Below are positions 16,180 to 25,039 of a DNA stretch of 64,000 nucleotides, piece after piece (within the stretch, counting starts at the first letter, position 1; every line of letters begins with the position of its first letter). Source of the DNA: Sinomonas humi (GTDB taxonomy: Bacteria > Actinomycetota > Actinomycetes > Actinomycetales > Micrococcaceae); assembly GCF_000802235.1 (NCBI RefSeq), contig NZ_JTDL01000087.1, positions 42,253 to 106,252 of the forward strand, read 5' to 3'. The notes beneath the pieces were generated by a model. It was not told the DNA's origin, made no database searches, and saw only the letters and a list, made by a program, of their open reading frames with translations. Position numbers and translations under genes: made by a program.

Positions 16180-18233
16180 AGACGGCCATGCAGCGAGACA
16201 TCAACGCACTCTTCGATGCCCGATCAGTCGCCATCATCGGCGCGAGCAACGACCACACGAAGTACGGCAACTGGCTCAGCGTCCAGGCCCTTCGCATGCT
16301 GGAAACGCACACCGTCCATCTGGTCAATCGCCGCGGCGAGCCCGTCCTCGGTCGCCCCACGGTGCGGAGCCTCGCGGAAGTCACAGAACCTGTCGACCTC
16401 GCCGTGATTGCCGTCCCCGCGCAGTCTTTCGAGGCAGCGGTCGACGACGCGCTCCTCGCCGGTGCGCGGGCGCTTGTCGGAGTGACTGCAGGTTTCGCGG
16501 AGACCGGAGTCGAGGGGCGCGCCGCCCAGGAGCGCATCGTTGCCAAGGTCCGTGAGGCGGGCGCCGTCCTGCTCGGTCCGAACTGCCTCGGGGTCATCGA
16601 CTCGACTGTCGGCCTCACTCTCGCTTCGAACCCGCTTCCCGCCGGGCCGGTGACGCTCCTGTCGCAGAGCGGCAACATGGCTTTGGAACTCAGCCAGTTC
16701 CTCGCCGAACACAACCTCGGGTTTGCCCGGTTCGCCTCCCTCGGCAATCAGGCTGACGTCGGTGTCTCGGACCTGATCCGCTCGTGCATCGACCACGAGG
16801 GCACGCAGCTCATCGCGGTCTACTGCGAGGACTTCCGCGACGGGCGTGACTTCGTCGCCGCGGCCGCTGCGGCGCGGGAGGCCGGCAAGCCGGTCGTCCT
16901 GCTGACGGTGGGCGGCAGCGAAGCGTCGGTGCGCGGTGCACAGTCGCACACGGGCTCGCTCACCTCCGATACGGCCGTGATCGACGCCGCGTGCCGCGCG
17001 GCGGGCGTCTACCGCGTGAGCAGCCCGCGTGAGCTGGCCGGCGTCGTCGCCATGCTGCTGAGCTGCCCGCCAGGCCCGGTGCGTTCTGTCGGCGTGCTCG
17101 CGGATGGCGGTGGGCACGCGAGCGTCGCCTCGGACGTCGCGACTGCCGCCGGCCTGTCCGTCCCCGAGTTCGCGTTGGGGATGCAGGCAGCGCTGACCGC
17201 TGAGCTGCCTCCCTCCGCGGGCGTCGCGAACCCCGTCGACCTTGCTGGCGCGGGGGAACAGGACATCACTTCCTTCGGCCGGGTCCTCGAGACGATGCTC
17301 GCCGACGCCGACGTCGACGCAGTGCTGATGACCGGCTACTTCGGCGGTTACGGCGAGTACGGCGAAGGCCTCGCGCGGCGCGAGATCGAGACGGCGCACC
17401 GGCTGGCCGAGATCGCACGGCGGTATCAGAAGCCCGTCGCGGTGCACACGATGCGGGCCGCCTCGCCCGCGGCGCGGGTGCTGGTTGAACAGGGCGTTCC
17501 GGTCTTCTCGGCCGTCGAGGATGCGGCCAGGGCGCTCGGGATCCTCTCCCGGGGCGCCAGCGCCCCACGCCCACCGCTCGAAGTGCCTGCCGCGGCGCCA
17601 GCGCTCAGCGACAGCTATTGGGAGGCGAGGGAGCTGCTCGCCGGCGCAGGTCTGCGGTACCCCGCGGCAGAGCTCGTGGGTTCCGCCGACGACGCCGTCG
17701 CGGCGGCCGAGCGCACCGGGTACCCGGTCGTCTTGAAGGCGATGGGCATCCTCCACAAGTCCGACGCCGGTGGGGTCGCCCTCGGCCTTAAGGACGCCGT
17801 CGCCCTCCGCGCCGCCTTCGTCACCATGGACACACGGCTTGCGGCTCCGGCCTATTGCGTCGAAGCGATGGCCGACCTCAGCGACGGCGTCGAGCTCATC
17901 GTCGGGGTGCAGACGGATCCGCGATTCGGTCCCGTCGCCATGGTGGGGCTCGGCGGAATCATGACCGAGGTCCTCGAAGACGTCGCGTTCGCCCTCGCTC
18001 CGATCGACGCCGATTCGGCGCGCGAGCTGCTGGAGTCGCTGCATGCTGCCGCAATCCTCCATGGCGTCCGCGGGCGCCCCGCCGTCGACATCGAGGCAGC
18101 GGCGGCAGCAATCGCAAGGGTCACCGAGCTCGCGGCGGCCCATCCGGAGATCGCAGAACTCGAAGTCAACCCGCTGCTCGCGAGCCCTTCGGGGGCGCTG
18201 GGCCTGGACGCCCGCATCGTCCTTGCCCGCTGA
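16176..18233 (+). CDS. ADP-forming acyl-CoA synthetase (fused alpha-beta subunits)
   Basis: A 685-residue NDP-forming acyl-CoA ligase, which makes acyl-CoA from a carboxylic acid, CoA and ATP with ADP and phosphate as products. Order: CoA-binding Rossmann domain (SVAIIGASNDHTKYGNW), two ligase-CoA domains carrying the phospho-His in QSHTGSLTSD, and a C-terminal ATP-grasp domain (GYPVVLKAMGILHKSDAGGV, ELEVNPLL). GAAGGAGG precedes ATG 16176, which overlaps the SDR stop. It takes the place normally held by an AMP-forming FadD, so it is the probable activating enzyme for the acid degraded by this operon. The chain length or ring structure of that acid is not evident. Confidence 0.92.
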   Translation: MKTAMQRDINALFDARSVAIIGASNDHTKYGNWLSVQALRMLETHTVHLVNRRGEPVLGRPTVRSLAEVTEPVDLAVIAVPAQSFEAAVDDALLAGARALVGVTAGFAETGVEGRAAQERIVAKVREAGAVLLGPNCLGVIDSTVGLTLASNPLPAGPVTLLSQSGNMALELSQFLAEHNLGFARFASLGNQADVGVSDLIRSCIDHEGTQLIAVYCEDFRDGRDFVAAAAAAREAGKPVVLLTVGGSEASVRGAQSHTGSLTSDTAVIDAACRAAGVYRVSSPRELAGVVAMLLSCPPGPVRSVGVLADGGGHASVASDVATAAGLSVPEFALGMQAALTAELPPSAGVANPVDLAGAGEQDITSFGRVLETMLADADVDAVLMTGYFGGYGEYGEGLARREIETAHRLAEIARRYQKPVAVHTMRAASPAARVLVEQGVPVFSAVEDAARALGILSRGASAPRPPLEVPAAAPALSDSYWEARELLAGAGLRYPAAELVGSADDAVAAAERTGYPVVLKAMGILHKSDAGGVALGLKDAVALRAAFVTMDTRLAAPAYCVEAMADLSDGVELIVGVQTDPRFGPVAMVGLGGIMTEVLEDVAFALAPIDADSARELLESLHAAAILHGVRGRPAVDIEAAAAAIARVTELAAAHPEIAELEVNPLLASPSGALGLDARIVLAR

Positions 18234-18313
18234 AACCCCCAGATTCCCCCCGAACCCAAACAAGACCTGTGCCCGGCACCGGGCGCAAACACCCTCACCA
18301 TCAAGGAGAAGCC

Positions 18314-19501
18314 ATGGAATTCGGATACACCCCGAGGCTCGTCGAGCTCAAGCAGCGCGCTCGCGACCTCACCACCAAAATGATGCAGTTCGAGGACGAG
18401 TGCGAGGCCAACAACGGCCTTTCCGCCGAATCGCATGCCGTGATCAAGGAAGCCGTCCTGAGCGCCGGGCTGCAGGCGATCAACACTCCGACCGAGTTCG
18501 GCGGCGCGGGCCTGACGGTCCTCGAGCAGGTCGTCGTCCAGGACGAACTGGGCAAGCTCACCAACGCGCTCTGGGACGCTGTTTGGCGCCCGGCGAACCC
18601 GTTGGCCCACGCGACCGAGGAACAGCGCGCGCGGTACCTCATTCCCGAGGCCCGGGGCGAGCGGCGCGACGCGGTGGCGATCACCGAGGCGGACGCGGGC
18701 TCGGATCCGACGGGCATCCAGACGACGGCGCACCGCGACGGCGAGGGCTTCGTCATCAACGGCGAGAAGTGGTTCGTAACGGTCGGCGACGTCGCCGACT
18801 TCCTGCTCGTGCTCGCCAACGTTCCTGACGAGGGACCCACGATGTTCCTCGTCGACGTCGACCAGCCGGGTGTCACGGTTGCCAAGGTCCCCCGCTACAC
18901 GCACACGTTCGTCTACGAGCACCCCGAGTTCCACTTCACGAATGTCCGCGTCGGTGCGGACGCCGTACTCGGCGGAGTGGGCAATGGCTACGAGCTCACG
19001 CGTGACTGGTTCACGGAGGAGCGCCTGATGATCGGTGCCCGCACGATCGGCGCGGCCGAGCGGGCCCTCGACCTCGCGATCGAATGGGCCAAGCAGCGCG
19101 AGCAGGGTGGCGAGAAGCTCATCGACCGCCAGCTGATCCAGGGCATGATCGCCGACTCCGTGGCAGACATCGCCACGAACCGCGCCCTCACGCACCAGGT
19201 CGCGTGGGAGTTCGACAACTCGGATCTCAGCGACCCCAACGTCCGCAAGACCCTTCACGCGAAGGCAGCCACCGTCAAGCTCGCCGCTTCCGAGGCGTCG
19301 AACCGCGTCGTCGACCGGGCTCAGCAGATCTTCGGCGGCCGCGGCTACATGCGCGACTACGCCGTCGAGCGCCTCTGGCGCGAGCTGCGCGTCGACCGGA
19401 TCTGGGAAGGCACATCGGAGATCCAGCGGCTCGTGATCGCCAACGAGACCAAGAAGCGCGGCCTCGCCGGGCTCGTGTCCTTCCGCGGCCCGGAGGCCTG
19501 A
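18314..19501 (+). CDS. Acyl-CoA dehydrogenase
   Basis: A 395-residue FAD-dependent acyl-CoA dehydrogenase, introducing the alpha-beta double bond. Motifs include AVAITEADAGSDPTGIQT (flavin/substrate binding), INGEKWFVT, QIFGGRGYMRDYAVERLWRE and IWEGTSEIQ, whose Glu is at the catalytic-base position of medium-chain enzymes. ATG 18314 follows AAGGAG. It is 80 bases from the acyl-CoA ligase and three bases from the enoyl-CoA hydratase, in the middle of the operon. An electron-transfer flavoprotein must accept the electrons, and none is encoded in this window. Confidence 0.94.
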   Translation: MEFGYTPRLVELKQRARDLTTKMMQFEDECEANNGLSAESHAVIKEAVLSAGLQAINTPTEFGGAGLTVLEQVVVQDELGKLTNALWDAVWRPANPLAHATEEQRARYLIPEARGERRDAVAITEADAGSDPTGIQTTAHRDGEGFVINGEKWFVTVGDVADFLLVLANVPDEGPTMFLVDVDQPGVTVAKVPRYTHTFVYEHPEFHFTNVRVGADAVLGGVGNGYELTRDWFTEERLMIGARTIGAAERALDLAIEWAKQREQGGEKLIDRQLIQGMIADSVADIATNRALTHQVAWEFDNSDLSDPNVRKTLHAKAATVKLAASEASNRVVDRAQQIFGGRGYMRDYAVERLWRELRVDRIWEGTSEIQRLVIANETKKRGLAGLVSFRGPEA

Positions 19502-19504
19502 GCG

Positions 19505-20230
19505 ATGCCCGCGGAGGACGCCGGCACCGTCGAGGTGACGCGGCAGGGCGAGATCGCCGTGGTGACGCTTCGACGCGAGCGCAAGCGCAACGCGCTCTCG
19601 ACTGGGATGGAGAGCAGGCTCGCCGAGCAGCTCGCGTCCGAAGCTGTCGCGACGAGCCGCGCCGTCGTCATCACCGGCGGCGACCAGGTGTTCTCCGCGG
19701 GCGCGGACATCACCGAACTGCGAGAGATGACGCCGGAGGCCATCAGCGCCTACTACCGCTCTTCCGGCGCCGTCTACGAGCAGCTCGCATCCCTGCCGAT
19801 GCCGACTATTGCCGCCATCGCAGGCTACTGCCTCGGTGGGGGCCTCGAACTCGCGATGGCCGCAGACTTCCGTGTCGCTGACGAGACGGCTGTCTTCGGG
19901 TTTCCTGAGATCGGACTGGGCATCCTGCCTTCCTCGGGCGGCGTGGCCCGAGCAGTCAGGACAATCGGTCCCGCCCGTACTCGCGACCTGATCCTTCGCG
20001 GACGTCGCTTCGCCACGCCCCTCGCAGATCAGTGGGGCCTGATCACCGAGACGGTCAGCGCAGGCATGCATGTGAAGCGTGCCCTGCAGATCGCCGACGA
20101 ACTGCTCCAAGCACCCCCGCTCGCGCTGACCCTGACCTCGCAGGTCATCGACGCCGCGGCCGAATCCTCGCACCACACCGCGCTGCTGCTCGAGCAGCTC
20201 GCGTACGCAGTACTCAACCGCACCAGCTAA
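19505..20230 (+). CDS. Enoyl-CoA hydratase/isomerase
   Basis: A 241-residue crotonase-fold protein, which adds water to the enoyl-CoA. The oxyanion-hole segments FSAGADITELREM and AGYCLGGGLELAMAADFRVA are intact. Both catalytic Glu residues of true hydratases are present (GGGLELAM and GFPEIGLGILP). The start is three bases after the acyl-CoA dehydrogenase stop with only a weak ribosome-binding site, so translation is probably coupled. It is slightly shorter than the usual 255-260 residues, with a compact C-terminus. Confidence 0.93.
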   Translation: MPAEDAGTVEVTRQGEIAVVTLRRERKRNALSTGMESRLAEQLASEAVATSRAVVITGGDQVFSAGADITELREMTPEAISAYYRSSGAVYEQLASLPMPTIAAIAGYCLGGGLELAMAADFRVADETAVFGFPEIGLGILPSSGGVARAVRTIGPARTRDLILRGRRFATPLADQWGLITETVSAGMHVKRALQIADELLQAPPLALTLTSQVIDAAAESSHHTALLLEQLAYAVLNRTS

Positions 20231-20298
20231 GAAGACCCATCCCTGCGGCCGGACCGCACTGACGCCGTCCCGCCCCAGGCCTCCTCTAGGAGATTCTC

Positions 20299-21801
20299 AT
20301 GGTCGACTCTGTCAACACTTATCCTCAAACAGTGACCCCCAACGCTGAGGGACATCGCCTGCGCGTCGAGGCCCGCTCGATCGACTACGTTCCGCTCCGA
20401 GAACGCCACGGCAAGGTCTGGCACCTGTTCCCCGTGTGGTTCGCAGGCGACGCGCACTTGGCGACGATCGCCGTCGGCGTCATCGGCATCTCACTCGGCG
20501 GAAACCTCATCTGGTCGGCGATCGCCGTCGTGCTGGGCTCGTTCTTCGGCTCGTTCTTCATGGCGTTCCACTCGACTCAGGGCCCTCAGCTCGGCCTCCC
20601 GCAGATGGTCCAGTCGCGGCCACAGTTCGGCTTCCTCGGCGCCCTTCTCGTGTGGGTGGTCGCGCTCGTGACCTACGTCGGCTACACGGGCTTCAACCAG
20701 ATCCTCGTCGGGAGCACCCTGAGCAGTCTCGCCTCAGTGCCCTCCTGGGTCAGCTATGTCGGGTACGCGGTCGTCGGCGTCGTGCTCGCCGTGGTGGGCT
20801 ACGACGTCATCCATAAGGCCTCGCGCTGGCTGACGATGCTCATGTTCGTCGTGCTCATGACGTTCAGCATCGGCATGATCGCCGTGCACCCGCTCACCGC
20901 CGCGCAACTCGACCTCGGCCAGTTCGCGCTCACCCCATTCCTCATCCAGTTCTTCACCGCCGCGGTCTACCAGCTCTCCTGGTCGATCTACGTCTCCGAC
21001 TACTCGCGCTACCTGCCGCCGAACGTCGGTGTGCGCGCCTCCTTCTGGTGGACTTACCTCGGTGCGGGCGTCGGTGGCGCCTGGATGATGCTCGTCGGCA
21101 CGCTGGCTGCCGGCATGTTCCCCAAGGACGACGTCGTCCCCGCAGTGATCGCTGCCGGCGACCAGATCTTCCCGCACTTCGGCACCGCGCTGCTGGTGAT
21201 CTCGGTGCTTCCGCTGATCACCATCGGGACGCTCAACTTCTACGGCGGCAGCCTCACGCTGCTGTCCATGATGGACTCGCTCAAGCGGGTCAAGCTCACG
21301 GTCCGGACTCGCGTCATCACGCTGCTCGTGATCGGGGGTCTCTCGACCATCATCGCCTTCATGTCCAGCGAGAGCTTCGTCTCCCAGTTCGGTGACTTCC
21401 TCACGGTGCTCGGCTACCTGTTCACTCCGTGGACCGCGATCAACCTCGTCGACTTCTACGTGGTGCGGAAAGGCCACTATTCCATTCGTGAAATCTTCAA
21501 TCCTCGCGGAATGTACGGCCGGTGGAACTGGCGCGGGCTTCTCGCCTACGTGATCGGCTTCGCCTCGATGATGCCGTTCGCCGTCGTCGGAAGCATGGAA
21601 GGGCCGATTGCGAAGGCGATGGGCGGCGTCGACATCTCGATGCTCATCGGCCTGGTGGTCGCCGTCGTCGTCTACTGGATCCTCACCCGCTCCCTCGATC
21701 TGGAGGACGAGCGGCGCCGGGTCGCCGTCGCGGACCGCGGCCTCGAATCCGACTCCGCCCTCGCGGACGGGGAAGCCCCGATCCTGGAGAGCGGCCAGTG
21801 A
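20299..21801 (+). CDS. NCS1-family permease (cytosine/purine/hydantoin/thiamine type)
   Basis: A 500-residue inner-membrane transporter with about 12 helices. The N-terminal PLRERHGKVWHLFPVWFAGD, SLGGNLIWSAIAVVLGSFFG and FHSTQGPQLGLPQMVQSRPQ are typical of NCS1 carriers, which import nitrogenous rings such as cytosine, allantoin, hydantoins, uracil or vitamins with Na+ or protons. TAGGAG precedes ATG 20299, and the stop overlaps the start of the 3-hydroxyacyl-CoA dehydrogenase, so it is firmly inside the beta-oxidation operon. The obvious inference is that it imports the compound the operon degrades, perhaps a heterocyclic or otherwise polar acid. That would be unusual for beta-oxidation. Confidence 0.92.
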   Translation: MVDSVNTYPQTVTPNAEGHRLRVEARSIDYVPLRERHGKVWHLFPVWFAGDAHLATIAVGVIGISLGGNLIWSAIAVVLGSFFGSFFMAFHSTQGPQLGLPQMVQSRPQFGFLGALLVWVVALVTYVGYTGFNQILVGSTLSSLASVPSWVSYVGYAVVGVVLAVVGYDVIHKASRWLTMLMFVVLMTFSIGMIAVHPLTAAQLDLGQFALTPFLIQFFTAAVYQLSWSIYVSDYSRYLPPNVGVRASFWWTYLGAGVGGAWMMLVGTLAAGMFPKDDVVPAVIAAGDQIFPHFGTALLVISVLPLITIGTLNFYGGSLTLLSMMDSLKRVKLTVRTRVITLLVIGGLSTIIAFMSSESFVSQFGDFLTVLGYLFTPWTAINLVDFYVVRKGHYSIREIFNPRGMYGRWNWRGLLAYVIGFASMMPFAVVGSMEGPIAKAMGGVDISMLIGLVVAVVVYWILTRSLDLEDERRRVAVADRGLESDSALADGEAPILESGQ

Positions 21802-22865
21802 CGGGCGCCGATTCGCCACAAATCGCCAAGATCGGGGTGGTCGGTGCCGGCCTCATGGCCAGCCAGCTCGCGCTCCTCTTCGCTCGCAAGCTCCGGGTTC
21901 CCGTGATCATCAGCGATCTTTCCGAGGAACGGGTTCGCAATGCCCTCACCGGCATTCGGGCCCGCCTCGAAAGGGACGCGGCCAAGGGGCGGCTCGAGCC
22001 GGCGGAGGCGCAGCAGATAGCCGAGCTTCTCCGCGGCACCACCGATCCCTCGGACTTCGCGGGTTGCACCGCGGTCATCGAGGCGGTCTTCGAGGAGCTT
22101 GAGGTCAAGCGAAGCGTCTTCCGCACCCTTGAAGAGGCTGTCGATTCCGAGACGCTCCTCCTGACCAACACCTCGTCCCTCTCGGTGGCCGCCATGGCAG
22201 AGGGACTGCGGCATCCCGAGCGCGTTGTCGGGTTCCACTTCTTCAACCCGGTCGCCGTCCTTCCGCTGCTCGAGCTCGTCCGCACCCCGTTCGCCTCCGA
22301 TGCGGCGATGGCTGAGGCGTCCCGGCTGGCCGAGCGGCTGGGCAAGACGGCGGTGCACGTCGCCGACTCCCCCGGGTTCGTCGTCAACCGCCTCCTCACC
22401 CGGCTCTTCGATGAGGTGCTGGAAGAGATCGACGACGGCGGAGATCCCCTGAGCGTCGACCGCGCCTTGGACCCGTGGGGCCTCCCCATGACGCCGCTCG
22501 CGCTCATCGACTACATCGGCCCGGCCGTCCAGGCGCACATCTGCGCTGCCATGCACGCGTCCTTCCCGGATCGGTTCCGCGAGCCGGCTTCGCTCACCGC
22601 CGTCGTCGAGGCCCGCCTTCCGGGGTTCCTCCTCGCCGACGGCACACTGCGGCCCGAAGTCCGGCAGCTTCTTCCCCAACCTCACGACGTCGACCCGGGA
22701 GACGTGCGCGAGCGTGTCCGGGCCGCGCTGGCTGAGGAAGTCCGGCTCATGCTCGAGGAGGGCGCAGCGCGCAGCGCCGAGGACATCGACCTCTGCATGG
22801 TCCTCGGCGCCAACTATCCGCAGGGCGGTCTCACGCCGCTCCTGACTGAGAGGGTCTCCGCATGA
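21798..22865 (+). CDS. 3-hydroxyacyl-CoA dehydrogenase
   Basis: A 355-residue enzyme with an N-terminal NAD-binding Rossmann fold (IGVVGAGLMASQLALLFA), the catalytic His in VVGFHFFNPVAVLPL, and the C-terminal helical domain (DSPGFVVNRLLTRLFDEVLE, LALIDYIGPAVQAHICAA). The glycine-rich loop has MAS where MGS or MGA is usual. It is longer than the roughly 285-residue single-domain FadB2 type because of a second C-terminal segment (residues 265-355). GTG 21798 overlaps the permease stop, and its own stop overlaps the thiolase start, showing tight coupling. Confidence 0.92.
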   Translation: MTGADSPQIAKIGVVGAGLMASQLALLFARKLRVPVIISDLSEERVRNALTGIRARLERDAAKGRLEPAEAQQIAELLRGTTDPSDFAGCTAVIEAVFEELEVKRSVFRTLEEAVDSETLLLTNTSSLSVAAMAEGLRHPERVVGFHFFNPVAVLPLLELVRTPFASDAAMAEASRLAERLGKTAVHVADSPGFVVNRLLTRLFDEVLEEIDDGGDPLSVDRALDPWGLPMTPLALIDYIGPAVQAHICAAMHASFPDRFREPASLTAVVEARLPGFLLADGTLRPEVRQLLPQPHDVDPGDVRERVRAALAEEVRLMLEEGAARSAEDIDLCMVLGANYPQGGLTPLLTERVSA

Positions 22866-24067
22866 CGGGCTTGGGCGTGACGGGCAGCGGCTCCGACGTC
22901 GTTATTCTCGGCGCCGCCCGGACGCCTCAGGGTCGGCTCCTCGGCCAGCTCGCCTCTCTGACAGCTGTGGAACTGGGAGGCGCCGCGATCGCCGGGGCAC
23001 TCTCAAAGGCCGGGGTCCAACCTGAGGCAGTCGACGCCGTCGTCATGGGCCACGTGATCCAAGCTGGGACGGGCCAGAATCCGGCGCGGCAGAGCGCGGT
23101 GGCCGCCGGGGTCCCGCTCACCGCGCCCGCCGTCACGGTCAACAAGGTGTGCCTCTCGGGCCTCTCGGCGGTGATCGAGGCGGCCCGCATGCTGCGGCTG
23201 GGCGAGGCCTCCATCGTCGTGGCGGGTGGGCAGGAGTCGATGAGCCAGGCGCCGCGCCTCGTCGGAGGCACTCGCGACGGCAAGGCCTACGGCTCGCTTG
23301 AACTCGTTGACGCGACCGCCCATGACGGCCTCACCGATGCGTTCGACCACGAGGCCATGGGCCTTGCGACGGACAGGGCCAATGCCGCTCTCGGGATTGG
23401 CAGGGAGGAGCAGGACGCCCTCGCTGCCACCTCGCATCAGCGGGCCGCCGCGGCCAAGCAGGCCGGTGTCTGGGCCGAGGAGATCGTGCCGGTCAAGGTC
23501 CCGCAACGGAGGGAGCCGCTCGTTGAAATCGCCGAGGACGAGGGCATCCGGCCCGAGACGTCAGGCGAGGTCCTTGCCCGGCTGCGCCCCGCCTTCTCGC
23601 CCGAGGGGACTGTCACTGCCGGGAACGCCTCGCCGCTCACTGACGGGGCGGCCGCCGTCGTCCTCTCGACGCGAGCGACCGCTAAACGCCTCGGCCTGCC
23701 GATCCTCGCCGTGCTCCGCGCCCACGGCCAGATCGCGGGACCGGACACGACCCTTCCCGACAAGCCCGCACGCGCCATCGCCGTTGCGCTCGGGCGCGAG
23801 GGCTGGAGCGAAAGCGACCTCGATCTGGTCGAGATCAACGAGGCTTTCGCTTCCGTCGCCGCACACTCCGCCAAGCTCCTCGGAATCCCCCTTGAGCGCG
23901 TCAACGTTCATGGCGGAGCGATCGCGCTCGGACATCCGATCGGCGCTTCTGGGGCGCGGCTCGTGGTGACGGCGGTGCACGAACTCGTGCGGCGCGGGGC
24001 CGGACGCGCGGCGGTTGCCCTCTGCGGCGGCGGCGGGCAAGGCGACGCTCTCCTCCTCGAGAGGTGA
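22862..24067 (+). CDS. Acetyl-CoA C-acyltransferase (thiolase)
   Basis: A 401-residue thiolase that cleaves 3-ketoacyl-CoA in the last step of the beta-oxidation cycle. The acyl-accepting Cys is in VNKVCLSGLSAV, the active-site His in GGAIALGHPIGASGAR, and the second Cys in ALCGGGGQGDA (most relatives have CIGGGQG). The start overlaps the preceding gene by four bases. It is the last gene of the operon; a hairpin at 24071-24104 follows directly. Confidence 0.94.
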   Translation: MTGLGVTGSGSDVVILGAARTPQGRLLGQLASLTAVELGGAAIAGALSKAGVQPEAVDAVVMGHVIQAGTGQNPARQSAVAAGVPLTAPAVTVNKVCLSGLSAVIEAARMLRLGEASIVVAGGQESMSQAPRLVGGTRDGKAYGSLELVDATAHDGLTDAFDHEAMGLATDRANAALGIGREEQDALAATSHQRAAAAKQAGVWAEEIVPVKVPQRREPLVEIAEDEGIRPETSGEVLARLRPAFSPEGTVTAGNASPLTDGAAAVVLSTRATAKRLGLPILAVLRAHGQIAGPDTTLPDKPARAIAVALGREGWSESDLDLVEINEAFASVAAHSAKLLGIPLERVNVHGGAIALGHPIGASGARLVVTAVHELVRRGAGRAAVALCGGGGQGDALLLER

Positions 24068-24070
24068 CCC

Positions 24071-24104
24071 AAGGGGCTTGGTCTCGCTAGAGGCCAAGCC
24101 CCTT
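24071..24104. terminator. Bidirectional hairpin between thiolase and kinase-like genes
   Basis: AAGGGGCTTGG and CCAAGCCCCTT form a perfect 11-bp stem starting four bases after the thiolase stop. It also covers the last codons of the convergent gene at 24087. There is no T run on either side. Confidence 0.7.
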
Positions 24105-24908
24105 CGCCAGCCGCTCCCCCTCCTTTTCGAGCCACGCGATCCTGCGCTGGATGCGCTCCCCCGCGCCGTCCTCCCACATGCGCAGCCAGCCGCCGCCGTC
24201 GTGCTCCGCGCGGTACTTCATGAGGTACCAGCTGCGTTCGCTGCGGCGGAGGGCGGTAGGGATCAGGCGTTGGCAGGCTTCCTGGTCGAGGCCGTAGGCG
24301 TCCGCGATGAGGCGGGTGCGGACGACGGCGTCGACCCCCTTGAGCGGTTCGCTGCGGTCCTCGTCCGGCGCGAAGGGCGCCCACCACATGCAGAGGTTGA
24401 ACACCTCGTCCACGCGGGTGGCCGGTTTGGCGAGGTCAAAGTCGATGATCGCGATGGCTTGGCCGCCGCGGAAGACGACGTTTTCCGGCGTGATGTCCAT
24501 GTGGCCGATGAACTCGGGCTCTTCCGCCGGGGCGGGGGGCATTCCTGGGATTTCCGGCGCGGCGACCGCTTGAAGCATGTCCGACGACGGCGCGAAGCCC
24601 AGCATCGCGTCGTCGAGGCGACGGACGAGGCGAGCCAGAGAAACGAGACGACTCTCGTCAGCGAGCCAATCCGGATGGGGGCGGTTCGCGACCTCCCCCG
24701 GGATGAAGGTGAGGGTTTCGCGGCCTTGCTCATCGATGCCGAGGAAGCGCGGGGCGCCGTCGAAGCCTCGGTGTTCGAGATGGCGCAGGACCGCGTGGAC
24801 GAGCGGTGAATGCGGGCCTAGCGGCCGGCGCACGGTGTTCCCCACGCGCACGACGCCCTCGGTGACATCGCCGCCGGGGAGGGGGATTTCAAGGTGGGAT
24901 TCGGCCAC
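24087..24908 (-). CDS. APH-family phosphotransferase (aminoglycoside/choline kinase fold)
   Basis: A 273-residue kinase-like protein. It has the catalytic loop GHMDITPENVVF (His-x-Asp-x4-Asn) and the metal-binding IDFD of the aminoglycoside phosphotransferase superfamily. The N-lobe part (VVRVGNTVRRPLGPHSPLVHAVL) matches small actinobacterial proteins of this superfamily that are usually unassigned. It phosphorylates some small molecule with ATP, or may no longer be catalytic. The substrate is not evident and the neighbours give no help. ATG 24908 is the natural start. Confidence 0.82.
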   Translation of the reverse strand: MAESHLEIPLPGGDVTEGVVRVGNTVRRPLGPHSPLVHAVLRHLEHRGFDGAPRFLGIDEQGRETLTFIPGEVANRPHPDWLADESRLVSLARLVRRLDDAMLGFAPSSDMLQAVAAPEIPGMPPAPAEEPEFIGHMDITPENVVFRGGQAIAIIDFDLAKPATRVDEVFNLCMWWAPFAPDEDRSEPLKGVDAVVRTRLIADAYGLDQEACQRLIPTALRRSERSWYLMKYRAEHDGGGWLRMWEDGAGERIQRRIAWLEKEGERLAKGLGL

Positions 24909-25000
24909 GCCTCATCCTATTCGCGGGCGCCAAGTTCGTCCCACGTTATTTTGTCGGTCTGCCTCTCTAGCCTCAGCAGAACCTAACCGAAGGAGGCAAC

Positions 25001-25039
25001 GTGACAAGGCGGGGGCGAAGTCATGCGGTACGCGGGTGA
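25001..25039 (+). other. Possible 12-codon leader reading frame before the helicase island
   Basis: The best ribosome-binding site in the region, AAGGAGG at 24990-24996, points at GTG 25001. That codon opens a frame ending at TGA 25037-25039. It overlaps the start of the 116-codon gene at 25023 in another frame. It may be a translated leader coupling to that gene, or a sign that the real start has been displaced by a frameshift in the G run at 25010-25015. Confidence 0.35.

Noticed and set aside
16224..20176. Very long minus-strand open frames (679 and 774 codons) under the acyl-CoA ligase and dehydrogenase genes
   Set aside because: High-GC shadow frames: Arg/Asp/Gly-rich low-complexity translation, while the plus-strand proteins have intact catalytic motifs.
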